From Rhizomicrobium palustre (lineage in GTDB: Bacteria; Pseudomonadota; Alphaproteobacteria; Micropepsales; Micropepsaceae), in the NCBI RefSeq assembly GCF_011761565.1, contig NZ_JAASRM010000001.1, positions 2,914,139 through 2,978,138 on the forward strand: 64,000 nt of DNA. The letters are read 5' to 3'. A program made the translations under genes and the position numbers. How positions within the stretch are numbered: position 1 is the first letter of the stretch; every line of letters starts with the position of its first letter. Positions 30,504 to 40,122 of this stretch are shown here, piece by piece. The notes beneath the pieces are model-generated. The model did not search any database and was not told the DNA's origin. It saw nothing but the letters and a program-made list of their open reading frames with translations.

Positions 30504-31436
30504 CTACTTCTTCCCCGCGTCGCTGGCTTCGTTCGCCGTGAGGATGGCGTTGCGCAGTTGGGCGGAGACGTCGCTCATGCCTTCGGGGGAGTGGGGCAGG
30601 AGGATGACCTTCGAGCCGGAGGAGACGCCGATCTCCTTCATGGTGTCGAAATACTGCGTCAGCAGCACCAGATTGAGCACCTCATGCTCGCTCACCGATC
30701 CCACCTCCGCCTTGAAGGCGGTGATGCTTTCGCGCAGGCCGTCGACAATGGCGCGGCGCTGCTTGGCAATGCCTTCACCTTGCAAACGCTTGGATTCGGC
30801 TTCGGCCTCGGCGGCTTTCACCACCAAAATTTTGTTGGCTTCACCCTTGGCATTGGCGGCGACCTGCAAGCGCTGCTGGGTGTTGATCTCGTTCATCGCT
30901 GCCTTGACGTTATCGGCGGGGTTCACGTCGGTGACGAGAGCGCTGGGGATTTCGAAGCCATAGACCTTCATCGCGGCATCAAGCTCGGTCTTCACCGCAG
31001 TGCCGATGTCGTCTTTCTTCTCGAAGACTTCATCGAGGTTCATGCGCGGAACCTTGGCGCGCACTACATCCAGCACATAAGAGCGGATCTGCTCTTCGTG
31101 ATTGGAGAGCTGGTAGTAAGAGACGGATTCACTGCCCGAGGCGACGCGATACTGGATCGCCACCAAGACTTTGACGAAGACGTTGTCTGCCGTCTTGGTT
31201 TCGATCTCGACCAAAAGCTGCTGCACCCGCAAGGAAACGCGCTGGGCGACATATTCCATGAAGGGGATTTTGACGTTCAGGCCGGGGCGCGCGGTGCGGA
31301 CATAGCGGCCGAATTGTTCCACGATGGCGCAGCTCTGCTGCTGCACCGTGAAGAAGGTCTGCAGCAAGGCGATGACGATGAGAAACAGGACGATCACAAT
31401 GAGGATCGAGCCTGGAAAATCGGCGAAAAGCCCCAT
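30504..31436 (-). CDS. SPFH/Band 7 membrane protein, HIR-like
   Basis: A 310-residue stomatin/prohibitin-superfamily protein. One N-terminal membrane helix (about residues 9-30) is followed by the SPFH domain (VEQFGRYVRTARPGLNVKIPFMEYV, then LSNHEEQIRSYVLDVVRAKVPRMNLDEVFE). A coiled coil rich in Ala/Glu/Lys (AKGEANKILVVKAAEAEAESKRLQGEG) comes next. The sequence resembles the plant-HIR-like subgroup. Such proteins form large oligomers on membranes and often partner an NfeD protein, which is not seen here. AAGGAG precedes the ATG. The next gene upstream, a small membrane protein, is 102 bp away in the same direction. Confidence 0.9.
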   Translation of the reverse strand: MGLFADFPGSILIVIVLFLIVIALLQTFFTVQQQSCAIVEQFGRYVRTARPGLNVKIPFMEYVAQRVSLRVQQLLVEIETKTADNVFVKVLVAIQYRVASGSESVSYYQLSNHEEQIRSYVLDVVRAKVPRMNLDEVFEKKDDIGTAVKTELDAAMKVYGFEIPSALVTDVNPADNVKAAMNEINTQQRLQVAANAKGEANKILVVKAAEAEAESKRLQGEGIAKQRRAIVDGLRESITAFKAEVGSVSEHEVLNLVLLTQYFDTMKEIGVSSGSKVILLPHSPEGMSDVSAQLRNAILTANEASDAGKK

Positions 31437-31538
31437 GGGGGTGCTCCTTGATACCGCGCCGCGCGGAAGGCGCTTCGCGCGTTAGAATCTAAGCACGAAT
31501 TCTCGCACGAAAAGGTGGTGCGGCGGGAGAATTAGCGC

Positions 31539-32099
31539 CTAGAGGCGATAGGACATCAATGCCGCATTGGCGAGGACCCCTGCGGCGGCCACCGGGGCCA
31601 GGGCGAGATGGTACCAGCGGGATTTGACCGCAACGGCGATCACGGCGAAGACAAGATAGGTGAAGAGAAAGACGAAATTGGCGCCGCCGATCACATGGCC
31701 TACCAAAATGAAGTCTTTCAGGAAGGTTGCCAGCACCGTGGCGGCCAAAAGGCCAAAAAACCAATCTTTATTCGCGAAATAGGCCGCTTCCATGTGGGCG
31801 GGGCCTTCCTCTGGCACTTCTGGCATGGTCACCCCGGCGGCCAGATACATCAAGGTGATCTGCCCGATCACCGCGCCATACATGGCAAAGGTCCAATGGG
31901 CGAAATTGCGCATCGCAAACATGCCCCACCAGGTTTGCACCAGGATCAGGATCATCACCGCGCCCCAAATGAGCATGGGCCAGAAGATGATTACGCGCTG
32001 GCGGGCATGGATTAGTTTGCGAAAGCCTTGCAGGACGTCGGTGAGGGCTAAGCCCACGATCACCGAGAACAAGACTGAGAGAAAGTTGAAGGTATCCAT
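31539..32099 (-). CDS. Multi-spanning membrane protein of unknown function
   Basis: A 186-residue integral membrane protein with about five or six hydrophobic helices (LFSVIVGLALTDV, IIFWPMLIWGAVMILILVQTWWGMF, YGAVIGQITLMYLAAGV, FFGLLAATVLATFL, NFVFLFTYLVFAVIAVAV, LALAPVAAAGVLANAAL). I do not recognise the family. The start at 32099 places the first helix correctly; a longer frame would run into the GC-rich hairpin at 32109-32134. It lies between aroC and the SPFH gene, all leftward. Confidence 0.75.
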   Translation of the reverse strand: MDTFNFLSVLFSVIVGLALTDVLQGFRKLIHARQRVIIFWPMLIWGAVMILILVQTWWGMFAMRNFAHWTFAMYGAVIGQITLMYLAAGVTMPEVPEEGPAHMEAAYFANKDWFFGLLAATVLATFLKDFILVGHVIGGANFVFLFTYLVFAVIAVAVKSRWYHLALAPVAAAGVLANAALMSYRL

Positions 32100-32108
32100 C
32101 GGGGCCCC

Positions 32109-32134
32109 GCATGCGCTCTCCCACAAGGGGAGAG
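32109..32134. repeat. Single-hairpin remnant of the dispersed repeat
   Basis: GCTCTCCC pairs with GGGAGAGGG around a short loop, as in the first hairpin of the elements at 16109, 29799 and 30415. The second hairpin is missing. It lies between aroC and the membrane protein gene. Confidence 0.5.
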
Positions 32135-32141
32135 GGCGGTA

Positions 32142-33242
32142 TTATCCTACTTGCCCGCGATGCCTCAAGGCATGGTCGGCGAGCACGATCGCCATCATGG
32201 CTTCGCCTACCGGCACGGCGCGGATGCCGACGCAAGGATCATGGCGGCCTTTAGTCATCACCTCAGTTTCCTGGCCGTGCACATCGATGGTCTTGCGCGG
32301 GGTGAGGATGGAGGAGGTGGGTTTGACGGCGAAGCGCAGCACGACGGGCTGGCCGGTGGAAATGCCGCCGATGATGCCGCCCGCGTGATTGGCGAGGAAC
32401 ACCGGCTTACCGTCCGGTCCCGCGCGCATCTCATCGGCGTTTTCTTCGCCCGACATGGCGGCCGTGGCAAAGCCATCACCGATTTCGACCGCCTTGACCG
32501 CATTGATGCTCATCATTGCGCTGGCGAGATCGGCATCGAGCTTGCCATAGACCGGCGCACCTAATCCGGCGGGAATGCCTTCGGCGACGATCTCGATGAT
32601 GGCGCCGCAGGAGGAGCCCGCCTTGCGCACGCCTTCAAGATACTCCGTCCAGGGATCAATCGCGGCGGCGTCGGGGCAGAAGAAGGGATTGTTGGCCACT
32701 TCCGCCCAATCGAAACGGGCGCGGTCGATTTTCTGCGTGCCCATCTGGATCATGGCGCCACGGATGCTCACATCGCCATAAAGATGGTTCAGCACCTTCT
32801 TGGCGACAGCTCCGGCAGCGACGCGCGCGGCGGTTTCACGGGCACTGGCGCGGCCTGAGCCTTTGTAATCGCGCACGCCGTATTTGGCGAAGTAGGTGTA
32901 ATCGGCATGGCCTGGGCGGAACTTGTCCCGGATATCGCCATAGTCCTTGGAGCGCTGATCGACATTCTCGATCATCAGGGCGATGGGCGTGCCGGTGGTG
33001 ACTTGCTCCGGCATGCGCTCGTCCTGGAAAACGCCCGAGAGGATTTTCACCCGATCGGGCTCTTTTCGCTGGGTGACGAATTTCGAGGAGCCGGGCTTGC
33101 GCCGGTCGAGGTCACCCTGGATGTCGGCTTCGGTGAGCGGAATGTTGGGCGGGCAGCCATCCACAACACAGCCAAGCGCCGGGCCATGGCTTTCGCCAAA
33201 GGTCGTGACCCGAAAAAGATGGCCGAAGCTGTTATGGGACAT
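32142..33242 (-). CDS. aroC: Chorismate synthase
   Basis: A 366-residue FMN-dependent enzyme that turns EPSP into chorismate, the last common step to aromatic amino acids. Signatures are [23 protein letters not shown] at the N terminus, [22 protein letters not shown], and [26 protein letters not shown]. Length is typical. It lies 13 bp downstream of fabI in the same direction, so the two are probably one transcript. Confidence 0.97.
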   Translation of the reverse strand: MSHNSFGHLFRVTTFGESHGPALGCVVDGCPPNIPLTEADIQGDLDRRKPGSSKFVTQRKEPDRVKILSGVFQDERMPEQVTTGTPIALMIENVDQRSKDYGDIRDKFRPGHADYTYFAKYGVRDYKGSGRASARETAARVAAGAVAKKVLNHLYGDVSIRGAMIQMGTQKIDRARFDWAEVANNPFFCPDAAAIDPWTEYLEGVRKAGSSCGAIIEIVAEGIPAGLGAPVYGKLDADLASAMMSINAVKAVEIGDGFATAAMSGEENADEMRAGPDGKPVFLANHAGGIIGGISTGQPVVLRFAVKPTSSILTPRKTIDVHGQETEVMTKGRHDPCVGIRAVPVGEAMMAIVLADHALRHRGQVG

Positions 33243-33255
33243 AACCCGCCTCTTG

Positions 33256-34077
33256 TTACTCGCCCGATTTGGCGATCGACATATCCGGGGCTTCCGGGTT
33301 TTTCATGCCGATGGCGTGATAGCCCGCATCCACATGCAGGTTTTCACCCGTCACGGCCTTGCCGAGATCGGAGAGGAGGAAGAGGGCGCTGTTGCCGACT
33401 TCCTGGGTCGTCACGGTGCGGCGCAGCGGGGAATTGTACTCGTTCCACTTCAGGATATAGCGGAAATCGCCCACGCCCGAAGCCGCCAGGGTCTTGATCG
33501 GACCTGCGGAGATCGAGTTCACGCGGATCGCCTTCTTGCCAAGGTCTTCGGCGAGATAGCGCACGGAGGCTTCAAGAGCCGCCTTGGCAACGCCCATCAC
33601 ATTATAATGCGGCATCACCTTTTCGGCGCCGTAATAGGAGAGCGTGACCAGGCTGCCGCCATCAGTCATCAGCTTCTCGGCGCGCTGGGCGACCGCGGTG
33701 AAGGAATAGCAGGAGATGTTCATCGACAGGGCGAAATTGCCCGGCGTTGTATCGACATAGCGGCCCTTCAGCTCGTCCTTATCGGAGAAGGCGATGGCAT
33801 GAACCACGAAATCGATCGAGCCCCACTTCTCTTCGATCGCCTTGAAGGTCGCGTCGAGCGAGGCCGCATCGGTCACATCGCAATCCAGAACCAGCGCCGG
33901 GTTCAACGGCTCCACAAGCGGGACGACGCGCTTCTTGAAAACATCACCCTGATAGGTGAACGCCAGTTCCGCGCCAGCCTCATGCAGCGCCTGGGCGATG
34001 CCCCAAGCGATGGAATGCTGGTTGGCGACGCCCATGATGAGGCCGCGCTTGCCTTTCATAAGGCCGTCGAATGCCAT
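33256..34077 (-). CDS. fabI: Enoyl-[acyl-carrier-protein] reductase FabI
   Basis: A 273-residue NADH-dependent short-chain reductase that reduces trans-2-enoyl-ACP in the last step of each fatty-acid elongation round. It shows the FabI cofactor loop [16 protein letters not shown] (about residues 16-31), the catalytic Tyr/Lys region [24 protein letters not shown], and [16 protein letters not shown]. The start at 34077 has a perfect GGAGG 5 bases upstream. FabI is the target of triclosan in other bacteria. Confidence 0.96.
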   Translation of the reverse strand: MAFDGLMKGKRGLIMGVANQHSIAWGIAQALHEAGAELAFTYQGDVFKKRVVPLVEPLNPALVLDCDVTDAASLDATFKAIEEKWGSIDFVVHAIAFSDKDELKGRYVDTTPGNFALSMNISCYSFTAVAQRAEKLMTDGGSLVTLSYYGAEKVMPHYNVMGVAKAALEASVRYLAEDLGKKAIRVNSISAGPIKTLAASGVGDFRYILKWNEYNSPLRRTVTTQEVGNSALFLLSDLGKAVTGENLHVDAGYHAIGMKNPEAPDMSIAKSGE

Positions 34078-34315
34078 GTAACCCTCCGACTCAAATCGTG
34101 TTGGCGCCAATTGCCTCGAAAAGCTCCCCGAAAGCAAGATTTCACCTTACTGACCAGCCTCAGAGGTTGGTTCTGGCGCTAAGTCCGCGCAAGACGTGTG
34201 GAATTCGAATGCTTCGGGGGCATGGAAATGTCTATTAGAGCAATAAAATTTTAAGGGGGATTTCGTAACCATTTAGGCGCTGGCTAGTCTAAAGTGTGGC
34301 CGGGGGGAGAACGAC

Positions 34316-34999
34316 ATGAGCGGGAGCGCATCATCCCGTACGCGCATCTGGGATATTCTCGACAGAGGGATACTGCGGGAAATGGGCCTGCCGATGCTGG
34401 TGGTCTCATTGGTTTTGTTCGTCTCGGCCATGACGCTGCTTGGCGCCAATGTCTCCGAGCTGCGTCAATCCTATATGCGGGTGCAGCACTCCAATACCGC
34501 GCTTCTGGAACTCGAAGGGGTCGATAACGACATCCTGCGTATCGAAATGGTGGTGCGCGGCTATGTGCTCTCGGACAACCCGATCTATCTCATCTGGATG
34601 CAAAGCATCGAAGGCAAGCTGCATGACCGGGTTGCCGGCTTCGATGCCCTTTTCGGCGATTATCCCGAGCAGCGACAGCGTCTGGCCCAGCTTCGCCAGC
34701 TGCTGCTTGCGCATAACGCCTATTTTGAAGGGCTCGCCAAGCGCGCCAAAACCGAGCGCGGGGCCGTGGTCGGCGAAATCCTTGCCTATGGCAAAAAGGT
34801 CGGGCGCAAGGGGATCGAGGATACGCTGGTCGATATGCGCAGCGCAGAGATGAAAGCTTTGGCGCGCGAGCAAGCCTCCGCCGAATCCCGCGTGGTCAGC
34901 GCCTATCGCTATGCGCTGGGCATGTCGGCGCTGGCTTTGGTTCTGGCAGGCCTCGGCTTTGGTTTGCTGGTGCATGACCGCAAGCGCCGCCGGCACTGA
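34316..34999 (+). CDS. Orphan CHASE3-like membrane sensor domain protein
   Basis: A 227-residue protein with TM1 at about residues 25-45, a helical extracytoplasmic domain of about 150 residues and TM2 at about 198-220, ending in a short basic tail (HDRKRRRH). The external domain looks like CHASE3: NTALLELEGVDNDILRIEMVVRGYVLSDNPIYL. CHASE3 is normally the sensor part of histidine kinases or diguanylate cyclases, but the protein stops after TM2 with no output domain. The frame has an excellent GGGGGGAG site before the ATG and no sign of a frameshift into a downstream domain. Gene neighbours give no partner. Confidence 0.7.
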   Translation: MSGSASSRTRIWDILDRGILREMGLPMLVVSLVLFVSAMTLLGANVSELRQSYMRVQHSNTALLELEGVDNDILRIEMVVRGYVLSDNPIYLIWMQSIEGKLHDRVAGFDALFGDYPEQRQRLAQLRQLLLAHNAYFEGLAKRAKTERGAVVGEILAYGKKVGRKGIEDTLVDMRSAEMKALAREQASAESRVVSAYRYALGMSALALVLAGLGFGLLVHDRKRRRH

Positions 35000-35460
35000 A
35001 TCGACTCTTTCACTATCTCCAGGAACGATGTTCGGCGTTCCAATGGGAGTTCGCCGCGCCTGAATGGGTGCGCTCGGCTGTCGGCTAGCCGTATTCCGCG
35101 CAAAATTTCACGTCCAATATCTCTATGCCCTCGCGCACAGCAGTGTGGCTGATTTTTCGACAGACGCCCTTTTTCCCTCAGTGCCGGGATGTTCCGTTCG
35201 TAGGGTCCAATAAGGCTCTAATCCGGGAAATCCTGCCGCCGGAATGATTGTTTGCGATCGTACAAATAAAATTTCCCGGTGCCGCGCAGGTGCCGCAAAT
35301 TTGGCCATACGCCGATTGTGGGGAATGCAAATGGTCTACGGTATCTGGTAGATCGTATAATTTATATTTGACAGGAAAATATCGCGCTGTTTCTCTTATC
35401 GCGTTGCGGCTGGGCTGTGCCCCTTTCAGGGTCGGCCTCTGGTGAATGCAAGGGGTGGCT
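35000..35460. other. 461-bp gene-free region upstream of the third TonB receptor
   Basis: It probably holds the promoter of the TonB receptor gene; TTGACA occurs near 35367. I find no RNA gene or convincing short gene. Confidence 0.45.
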
Positions 35461-38382
35461 ATGTCAAAAAAACAGTGTCGAAGTCATATTCGCTATGTGA
35501 CGGCTACCGCCGTTACTGCACTTCTTACCGGGCTCATTACGGTTGATGCGGCGGCGGAAAGCAGCGCAGAAACAAACGTTGAAACCATCGTTGTTACAGG
35601 TACGCATATCCAGCGCCCGAATTATGAAAGCGTGAGTCCGATTTCGACGGTGGACTCAAAAGATATTCAGCTCGGCGGTATCGCGGAAAGCGAAACGATC
35701 CTGAGCCGGTTGCCCCAGGTAACCGCAGACGCCAACGAAAACGTCTCCAATGGTTCGGGCGGCACGTCCAATGTGAACCTGCGCGGACTCGGCTCTGGGC
35801 GTGGTCTGATCCTTATTGACGGTCAGCGCATGCTGCCGACCATGGCCGTCGACCTCAACTTCATCCCCTCGGCCTTGGTCGAAAGAGTGGATGTTCTGAC
35901 CGGCGGTGCATCGGCGGTTTACGGCTCCGATGCGATTTCCGGCGTGGTGAATTTCCAGCTCAACAAGCGCCTGGACGGCATTCGCTTGGATGCCCAGACC
36001 AGCATCGCCGAGCACACCAACGATAATTCCAGCCTGCGTTCGCTTCAGACCTCGTCGGGCAAAACAACGGCGCCTGATACGACCTGGGACGGCTTTAAAT
36101 ATAACGCTACGCTCGCCGCCGGAACGGATTTCTTGGGCGGCAAGGGCAATATCACCGTCTATGCTGGTTATCGCAAAGTGGATCCCGTTTTGCAGAACAC
36201 GCGCGATTATTCGGCCTGCGCGCTGAATGATGCTGGCAGTGCTTTTTCCTGTGGTGGCTCGGGAAACACCGCCTATGGCCGCTTTGCCCTGCTTAGCGGG
36301 CCTAATACCGGACTCGATCTCGCAAATTCAAAAGACGGATCGAAGTCGTGGGTGCTCGAGGATTCGTCTTTCCTCTATAACTACGCAGGCGACAACTATA
36401 TTCAGCGCCAGGACAAGCGCATTACCGGCGGTGCGTTCCTCTCCTATCAATATAGCGACGCCCTCGAGTTCTATAGCTCCTTCATGTACATGAAGGATCA
36501 CACCTTCTCGCAGGTTGCCGCGAGCGCGATTTGGCTGGGAACAGCCTTCACCATCAATTGCGACAACCCGCTGATGAGCGATCAGCAGAAAAATCTTCTC
36601 TGCGGTTCCACGACCTCGACGGCAGATGCATCGGCGCTTGTATCCTATCGCATGGTGAAAGGTGCGCCACGGCGCGATGACCTGCGCCATGAAGATATCC
36701 GGGCTCAGATCGGCTTCCGCGGCAAGCTGAACAGTGCGATCAGCTACGACGTCAGCGCCATGCAATCGCAGATGCTGTACGGCGAGACCTATCTCAATGA
36801 CGTCGATCAGGCGCGTGGGGGCAAGGGCTTGCAGGTGGTGAGCGTGAATGGAACGCCGACCTGTAAGTCCGTAGTCGATGGCAGTGACCCCAAATGCGTT
36901 CCTGTCGATGTCTTCAGCGCGAATGGCCCTTCGGCGGCAGCCTATCAATACATTTTCCAGGCCAAGTCGACGGCGAGCAAGCAAACGCTGGTGCAGTATG
37001 CGGGGAACATCAATGCCGATCTTGGTGTCTATGGTGTAACCTCGCCCTGGGCACATGATGGCGTGGCGATGGCTTTTGGTGTCGAGCACCGTGCTGAAAC
37101 TTACGTGTTCACAGCGGATGCGCTGTCGCAAGCCTCTGGATCGGCCCCAGGCGACGGCAAGATCATGAGTGATGAATTTTATTCGGAAGCCGATATCCCG
37201 CTGGTTCAGGATAAGCCTTGGGCGAAATCGCTCAGCCTCAATCTTGGCTATCGCTATACCCTTTATGACGCGCATTCTTCTAAAGCATCGTCGCCGCAGA
37301 AGACTTTCGGGACGTACAAGATCGAAGCCACATATGCGCCGAACGATGAGCTGCGCTTCCGTGGCGGCTATAATCGCGCCGTTCGCGCCCCGAGCATTTC
37401 GGAGCTGTTCAATGCGCAAGGGCAGGGCAACGTCGCGGCGACCGATCCTTGTGCGGGCAAATCGCCCACCGCTACGCTGGCGCAATGCGCCGTGTCTGGT
37501 GTCACCGCGGCCGAGTACGGACACATCACGGAATGTCCTTCCGATTTGTGCACGCAGCAATATGGCGGCAATCCTGATCTGAAGCCGGAAAAGGCCGAAA
37601 CCCTCACGGCGGGAGTTGTTTTCACGCCGTCGGCTGTGCCGAGCCTGCAATTGTCGCTGGATTACTACAACATTCGCATCAAGGGCTATATCGGCGCCGT
37701 TGATCCGGCGGTCATTCTAAACCAGTGCATGACCACCAGCTCGTCCTTCTATTGCGGGCTGCTGCATCGCGATCACCGCTCCGGCGGTATTCTCTTCGGC
37801 ACCGACGGCTACATCATTTCCACCAACGTCAATACGGGCTTCCTGAAGACCTCCGGGTTGGATATCGGCGGCAATTATCGCTATGACCTTGGAGAATGGG
37901 GCGGGCTCGATTTCAATATTCTCGGCACCTATCTCATCAACTCGGTGAATGAGCCTCTGCCGGGGCTCGGCACCTATGATTGCGCCGGCCTGTTCGGCTC
38001 GACATGCGGTCAGCCCTCTCCGGTATGGCGCCATAACCTGCGCACGACCTGGATGTTGCCGGATTCGACAGCGACGATCTCGATCAATTGGCGCCACCTT
38101 GGCGGCGTGAAATTGTCGTCGAACTCCACCAATCCCTATCTGGCGGGGACGACCAGCACGATCAACGACCACATCGCCGAGTATAACTACTTCGATTTGG
38201 CCGCGAGTGGTGATGTCGGCTACGGCATGACTCTGACGGGCGGCGTTAACAACGTGCTCGACAAATCGCCACCAGCCATTGCGTCCGGCCTCTTGGGCGG
38301 CTTCGGCAATGGCAACACCTATCCAGGCGTCTATGATCCGATGGGCCGGGTGTTGTTCCTGCAGCTCACCGCGAAGTACTAA
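35461..38382 (+). CDS. Large TonB-dependent receptor
   Basis: A 973-residue outer-membrane TonB-dependent transporter. An N-terminal signal peptide (about residues 1-32, ending DAAAES) precedes the TonB box VETIVVTGTHI. The plug includes SETILSRLPQV, SNVNLRGLGSGRGLILIDGQR and ERVDVLTGGASAVYGSDAISGVVNF. The barrel ends FLQLTAKY. Loop cysteines are present as in its paralogue at 21018-23951. The start at 35461 has AAGGGG 6 bases upstream; an ATG 15 bases earlier lacks one. The gene stands alone with its own terminator. The substrate is unknown. Confidence 0.92.
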   Translation: MSKKQCRSHIRYVTATAVTALLTGLITVDAAAESSAETNVETIVVTGTHIQRPNYESVSPISTVDSKDIQLGGIAESETILSRLPQVTADANENVSNGSGGTSNVNLRGLGSGRGLILIDGQRMLPTMAVDLNFIPSALVERVDVLTGGASAVYGSDAISGVVNFQLNKRLDGIRLDAQTSIAEHTNDNSSLRSLQTSSGKTTAPDTTWDGFKYNATLAAGTDFLGGKGNITVYAGYRKVDPVLQNTRDYSACALNDAGSAFSCGGSGNTAYGRFALLSGPNTGLDLANSKDGSKSWVLEDSSFLYNYAGDNYIQRQDKRITGGAFLSYQYSDALEFYSSFMYMKDHTFSQVAASAIWLGTAFTINCDNPLMSDQQKNLLCGSTTSTADASALVSYRMVKGAPRRDDLRHEDIRAQIGFRGKLNSAISYDVSAMQSQMLYGETYLNDVDQARGGKGLQVVSVNGTPTCKSVVDGSDPKCVPVDVFSANGPSAAAYQYIFQAKSTASKQTLVQYAGNINADLGVYGVTSPWAHDGVAMAFGVEHRAETYVFTADALSQASGSAPGDGKIMSDEFYSEADIPLVQDKPWAKSLSLNLGYRYTLYDAHSSKASSPQKTFGTYKIEATYAPNDELRFRGGYNRAVRAPSISELFNAQGQGNVAATDPCAGKSPTATLAQCAVSGVTAAEYGHITECPSDLCTQQYGGNPDLKPEKAETLTAGVVFTPSAVPSLQLSLDYYNIRIKGYIGAVDPAVILNQCMTTSSSFYCGLLHRDHRSGGILFGTDGYIISTNVNTGFLKTSGLDIGGNYRYDLGEWGGLDFNILGTYLINSVNEPLPGLGTYDCAGLFGSTCGQPSPVWRHNLRTTWMLPDSTATISINWRHLGGVKLSSNSTNPYLAGTTSTINDHIAEYNYFDLAASGDVGYGMTLTGGVNNVLDKSPPAIASGLLGGFGNGNTYPGVYDPMGRVLFLQLTAKY

Positions 38383-38392
38383 GCAAAGAAAA

Positions 38393-38426
38393 GGGGCAAA
38401 CCACTCTTAGCGGTTTGCCCCTCTTT
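38393..38426. terminator. Bidirectional terminator between TonB receptor and DnaJ-type genes
   Basis: GGGGCAAACC (38393-38402) pairs perfectly with GGTTTGCCCC (38412-38421). The stem is followed by TCTTT on the plus strand and by TTTTCTTT on the minus strand, serving both convergent genes. Confidence 0.88.
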
Positions 38427-38432
38427 CGCCGG

Positions 38433-39410
38433 TTATTTCTTACGCGGATCGTAATCGGCGCCCCATTTCTCAATGAAGCTCTTGAGCTCCTTATCCTCGC
38501 CCTCGGGCAGGGTGACGATCAGGCGGACATAGAGATCGCCCGTTCGTTCCTGGCCAGACGCCGGAATGCCCTTACCTTTGAGACGCAATACCTTCCCGGA
38601 ATTGGAGCCCGGCGGGATGGAGAGTGCCACCGTGCCTGAAAGGGTGCGCACCGGCACTTTGCCGCCCAGCACCGCTTCTTTCAGGGTCACCGGCAGATCG
38701 ACCTTCAGATCGTGGCCATCGCGGGTGAAATAGGGATGGGGGGCGACGGTGACTTGGATCAGGACATCGCCCGGAGGTCCACCCGCGCGGCCCGCACCGC
38801 CGCGTCCGCGCAAACGGATCTGCTGGCCGTCTTTCAGGCCGGGCGGGATTTTCACATCGATCTGCTCGCCATTGGGCAGAACCACGCGGCGGGTGCCACC
38901 CGCGGCGGCTTCCTCGAACCCGACAGTGGTCTGAACCTCGAAGTCCTGGCCCGGCTGGGGCTGGGCCTGCTGACGGCGCTGACCGCCGCGCCCGCCAAAA
39001 CCGCTGAACAGGTCGGCAAAGATGTCTTCGGCATTAAAGCCACCGCCTGGGCCGCCGCCTTGGCCGCCCTTGGGGCCCTGATTGGTCCAGGTGAAATGGA
39101 AATCGCCGGGGCCTCTGCCGCCACCGCCGCCCGCGCCGAAGGGAAAGCCGCCTTCAAAGCCATGGGCCCGCGGATCAAACCCCTTGGGATTGCCTTGGGC
39201 GTCGATCTGGCCGGCGTCGTATTTGGCGCGCTTCTCCTTGTCGCCCACGATGTCGTAGGCGCCGCTGATTTCCTGAAACTTCTTCTGGGCGGCAGGATCA
39301 CCGCCCTTGGTATCCGGGTGATGCTTCTTGGCAAGGCTCCGGAAGGCCTTTTTGATTTCTGCTTCGCTCGCGTTTTTAGATACGCCGAGCACGTCGTATG
39401 GATCTCGCAT
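38433..39410 (-). CDS. DnaJ/CbpA-type J-domain co-chaperone
   Basis: A 325-residue class II J protein. The J domain is residues about 3-68 with the HPD motif in AKKHHPDTKGG. A Gly/Phe-rich linker follows (FPFGAGGGGGRGPGD, GGGFNAEDIFADLFSGFGGRGG), then two C-terminal substrate-binding domains (EVQTTVGFEEAAAGGTRRV, and LPVTLKEAVLGGKVPVRTL). The zinc-finger CxxCxGxG repeats of true DnaJ are missing, as in CbpA/DnaJ-B. It stimulates DnaK. GGAG stands 5 bases before the ATG. Confidence 0.92.
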   Translation of the reverse strand: MRDPYDVLGVSKNASEAEIKKAFRSLAKKHHPDTKGGDPAAQKKFQEISGAYDIVGDKEKRAKYDAGQIDAQGNPKGFDPRAHGFEGGFPFGAGGGGGRGPGDFHFTWTNQGPKGGQGGGPGGGFNAEDIFADLFSGFGGRGGQRRQQAQPQPGQDFEVQTTVGFEEAAAGGTRRVVLPNGEQIDVKIPPGLKDGQQIRLRGRGGAGRAGGPPGDVLIQVTVAPHPYFTRDGHDLKVDLPVTLKEAVLGGKVPVRTLSGTVALSIPPGSNSGKVLRLKGKGIPASGQERTGDLYVRLIVTLPEGEDKELKSFIEKWGADYDPRKK

Positions 39411-39494
39411 TTTGTCTCCGAATGCCCGTGTCGGTGGCTCCGACCGAACAACTCCTGACTATATATAGGGAGGTTTCAAGTCCTGTTAATAAGG

Positions 39495-40049
39495 CTAGGG
39501 CGTCTTGAGACGTTCCGCAGCTCCCGCAACCCCGGACGAAGCGGCCTTTTGGAAGAGTTTTTGGGCCCGCTCGGGGTCTTTGGCGATGCCGTCTCCAGCC
39601 TCCAGGAGCTTGCCGAGTTCAAAGGCGGCAAAGGGGTGGCCCGCCGCTGCGGCGCGTTCCAGCCACGGGATGGCACTGGCAACATCGCGTGGAGCCCCCT
39701 CGCCATTGAGGTACATCTCGGCAAGGTCGTATTGCGCCGTGACCAGGCCCATATCGGCGGCGGTGGTCATTTTTTCCCGCGCTGCCTTGAGGTCCTGTTT
39801 GATGCCCTGACCCTTGCGCAGCATCAGCGCCAGGTTGCGCAAGGCGGCCACATCCACGTCTTGGATGTCTTTCCAGGTAGAGAAGGCGGCGGCGTAATCG
39901 CCCGCGTCATAGGCCTTCAGCCCGGCATCGAACTTCGCCTGGATTTCGTCATGGGTAAGGGTGCCCGCGCAGGCGGTCAGAAGGCCCGCGGCAAGAAAAA
40001 GCGCGGCCAGGCGAGGCAAGGCCTGAGGGACGGAACGCATGGACAGCAT
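39495..40049 (-). CDS. Sel1-repeat lipoprotein
   Basis: A 184-residue lipoprotein: the lipobox LLTAC gives lipidation at about Cys27. Sel1-like repeats follow (AALRNLALMLRKGQGIKQDL, TAQYDLAEMYLNGEGAPRDVA, FAAFELGKLLEAGDGIAKDPE), each with the L-x4-Y/L-x-x-G-x-G pattern. Such proteins scaffold periplasmic or envelope complexes. The ATG at 40049 is chosen over an upstream TTG; a further ATG at 40040 is possible. The partner is unknown. Confidence 0.8.
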   Translation of the reverse strand: MLSMRSVPQALPRLAALFLAAGLLTACAGTLTHDEIQAKFDAGLKAYDAGDYAAAFSTWKDIQDVDVAALRNLALMLRKGQGIKQDLKAAREKMTTAADMGLVTAQYDLAEMYLNGEGAPRDVASAIPWLERAAAAGHPFAAFELGKLLEAGDGIAKDPERAQKLFQKAASSGVAGAAERLKTP

Positions 40050-40122
40050 AGCTGCCAAGCTAGCACTGCCCGCGTGTGATGCAAATCTGGCATCGGCAAA
40101 ACGAAGGTGCTAAGCGGGACAG

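Noticed and set aside
34138..34315. A small gene between fabI and the CHASE3-like gene
   Set aside because: Frames there are short and have no ribosome-binding site; the stretch fits divergent promoters.
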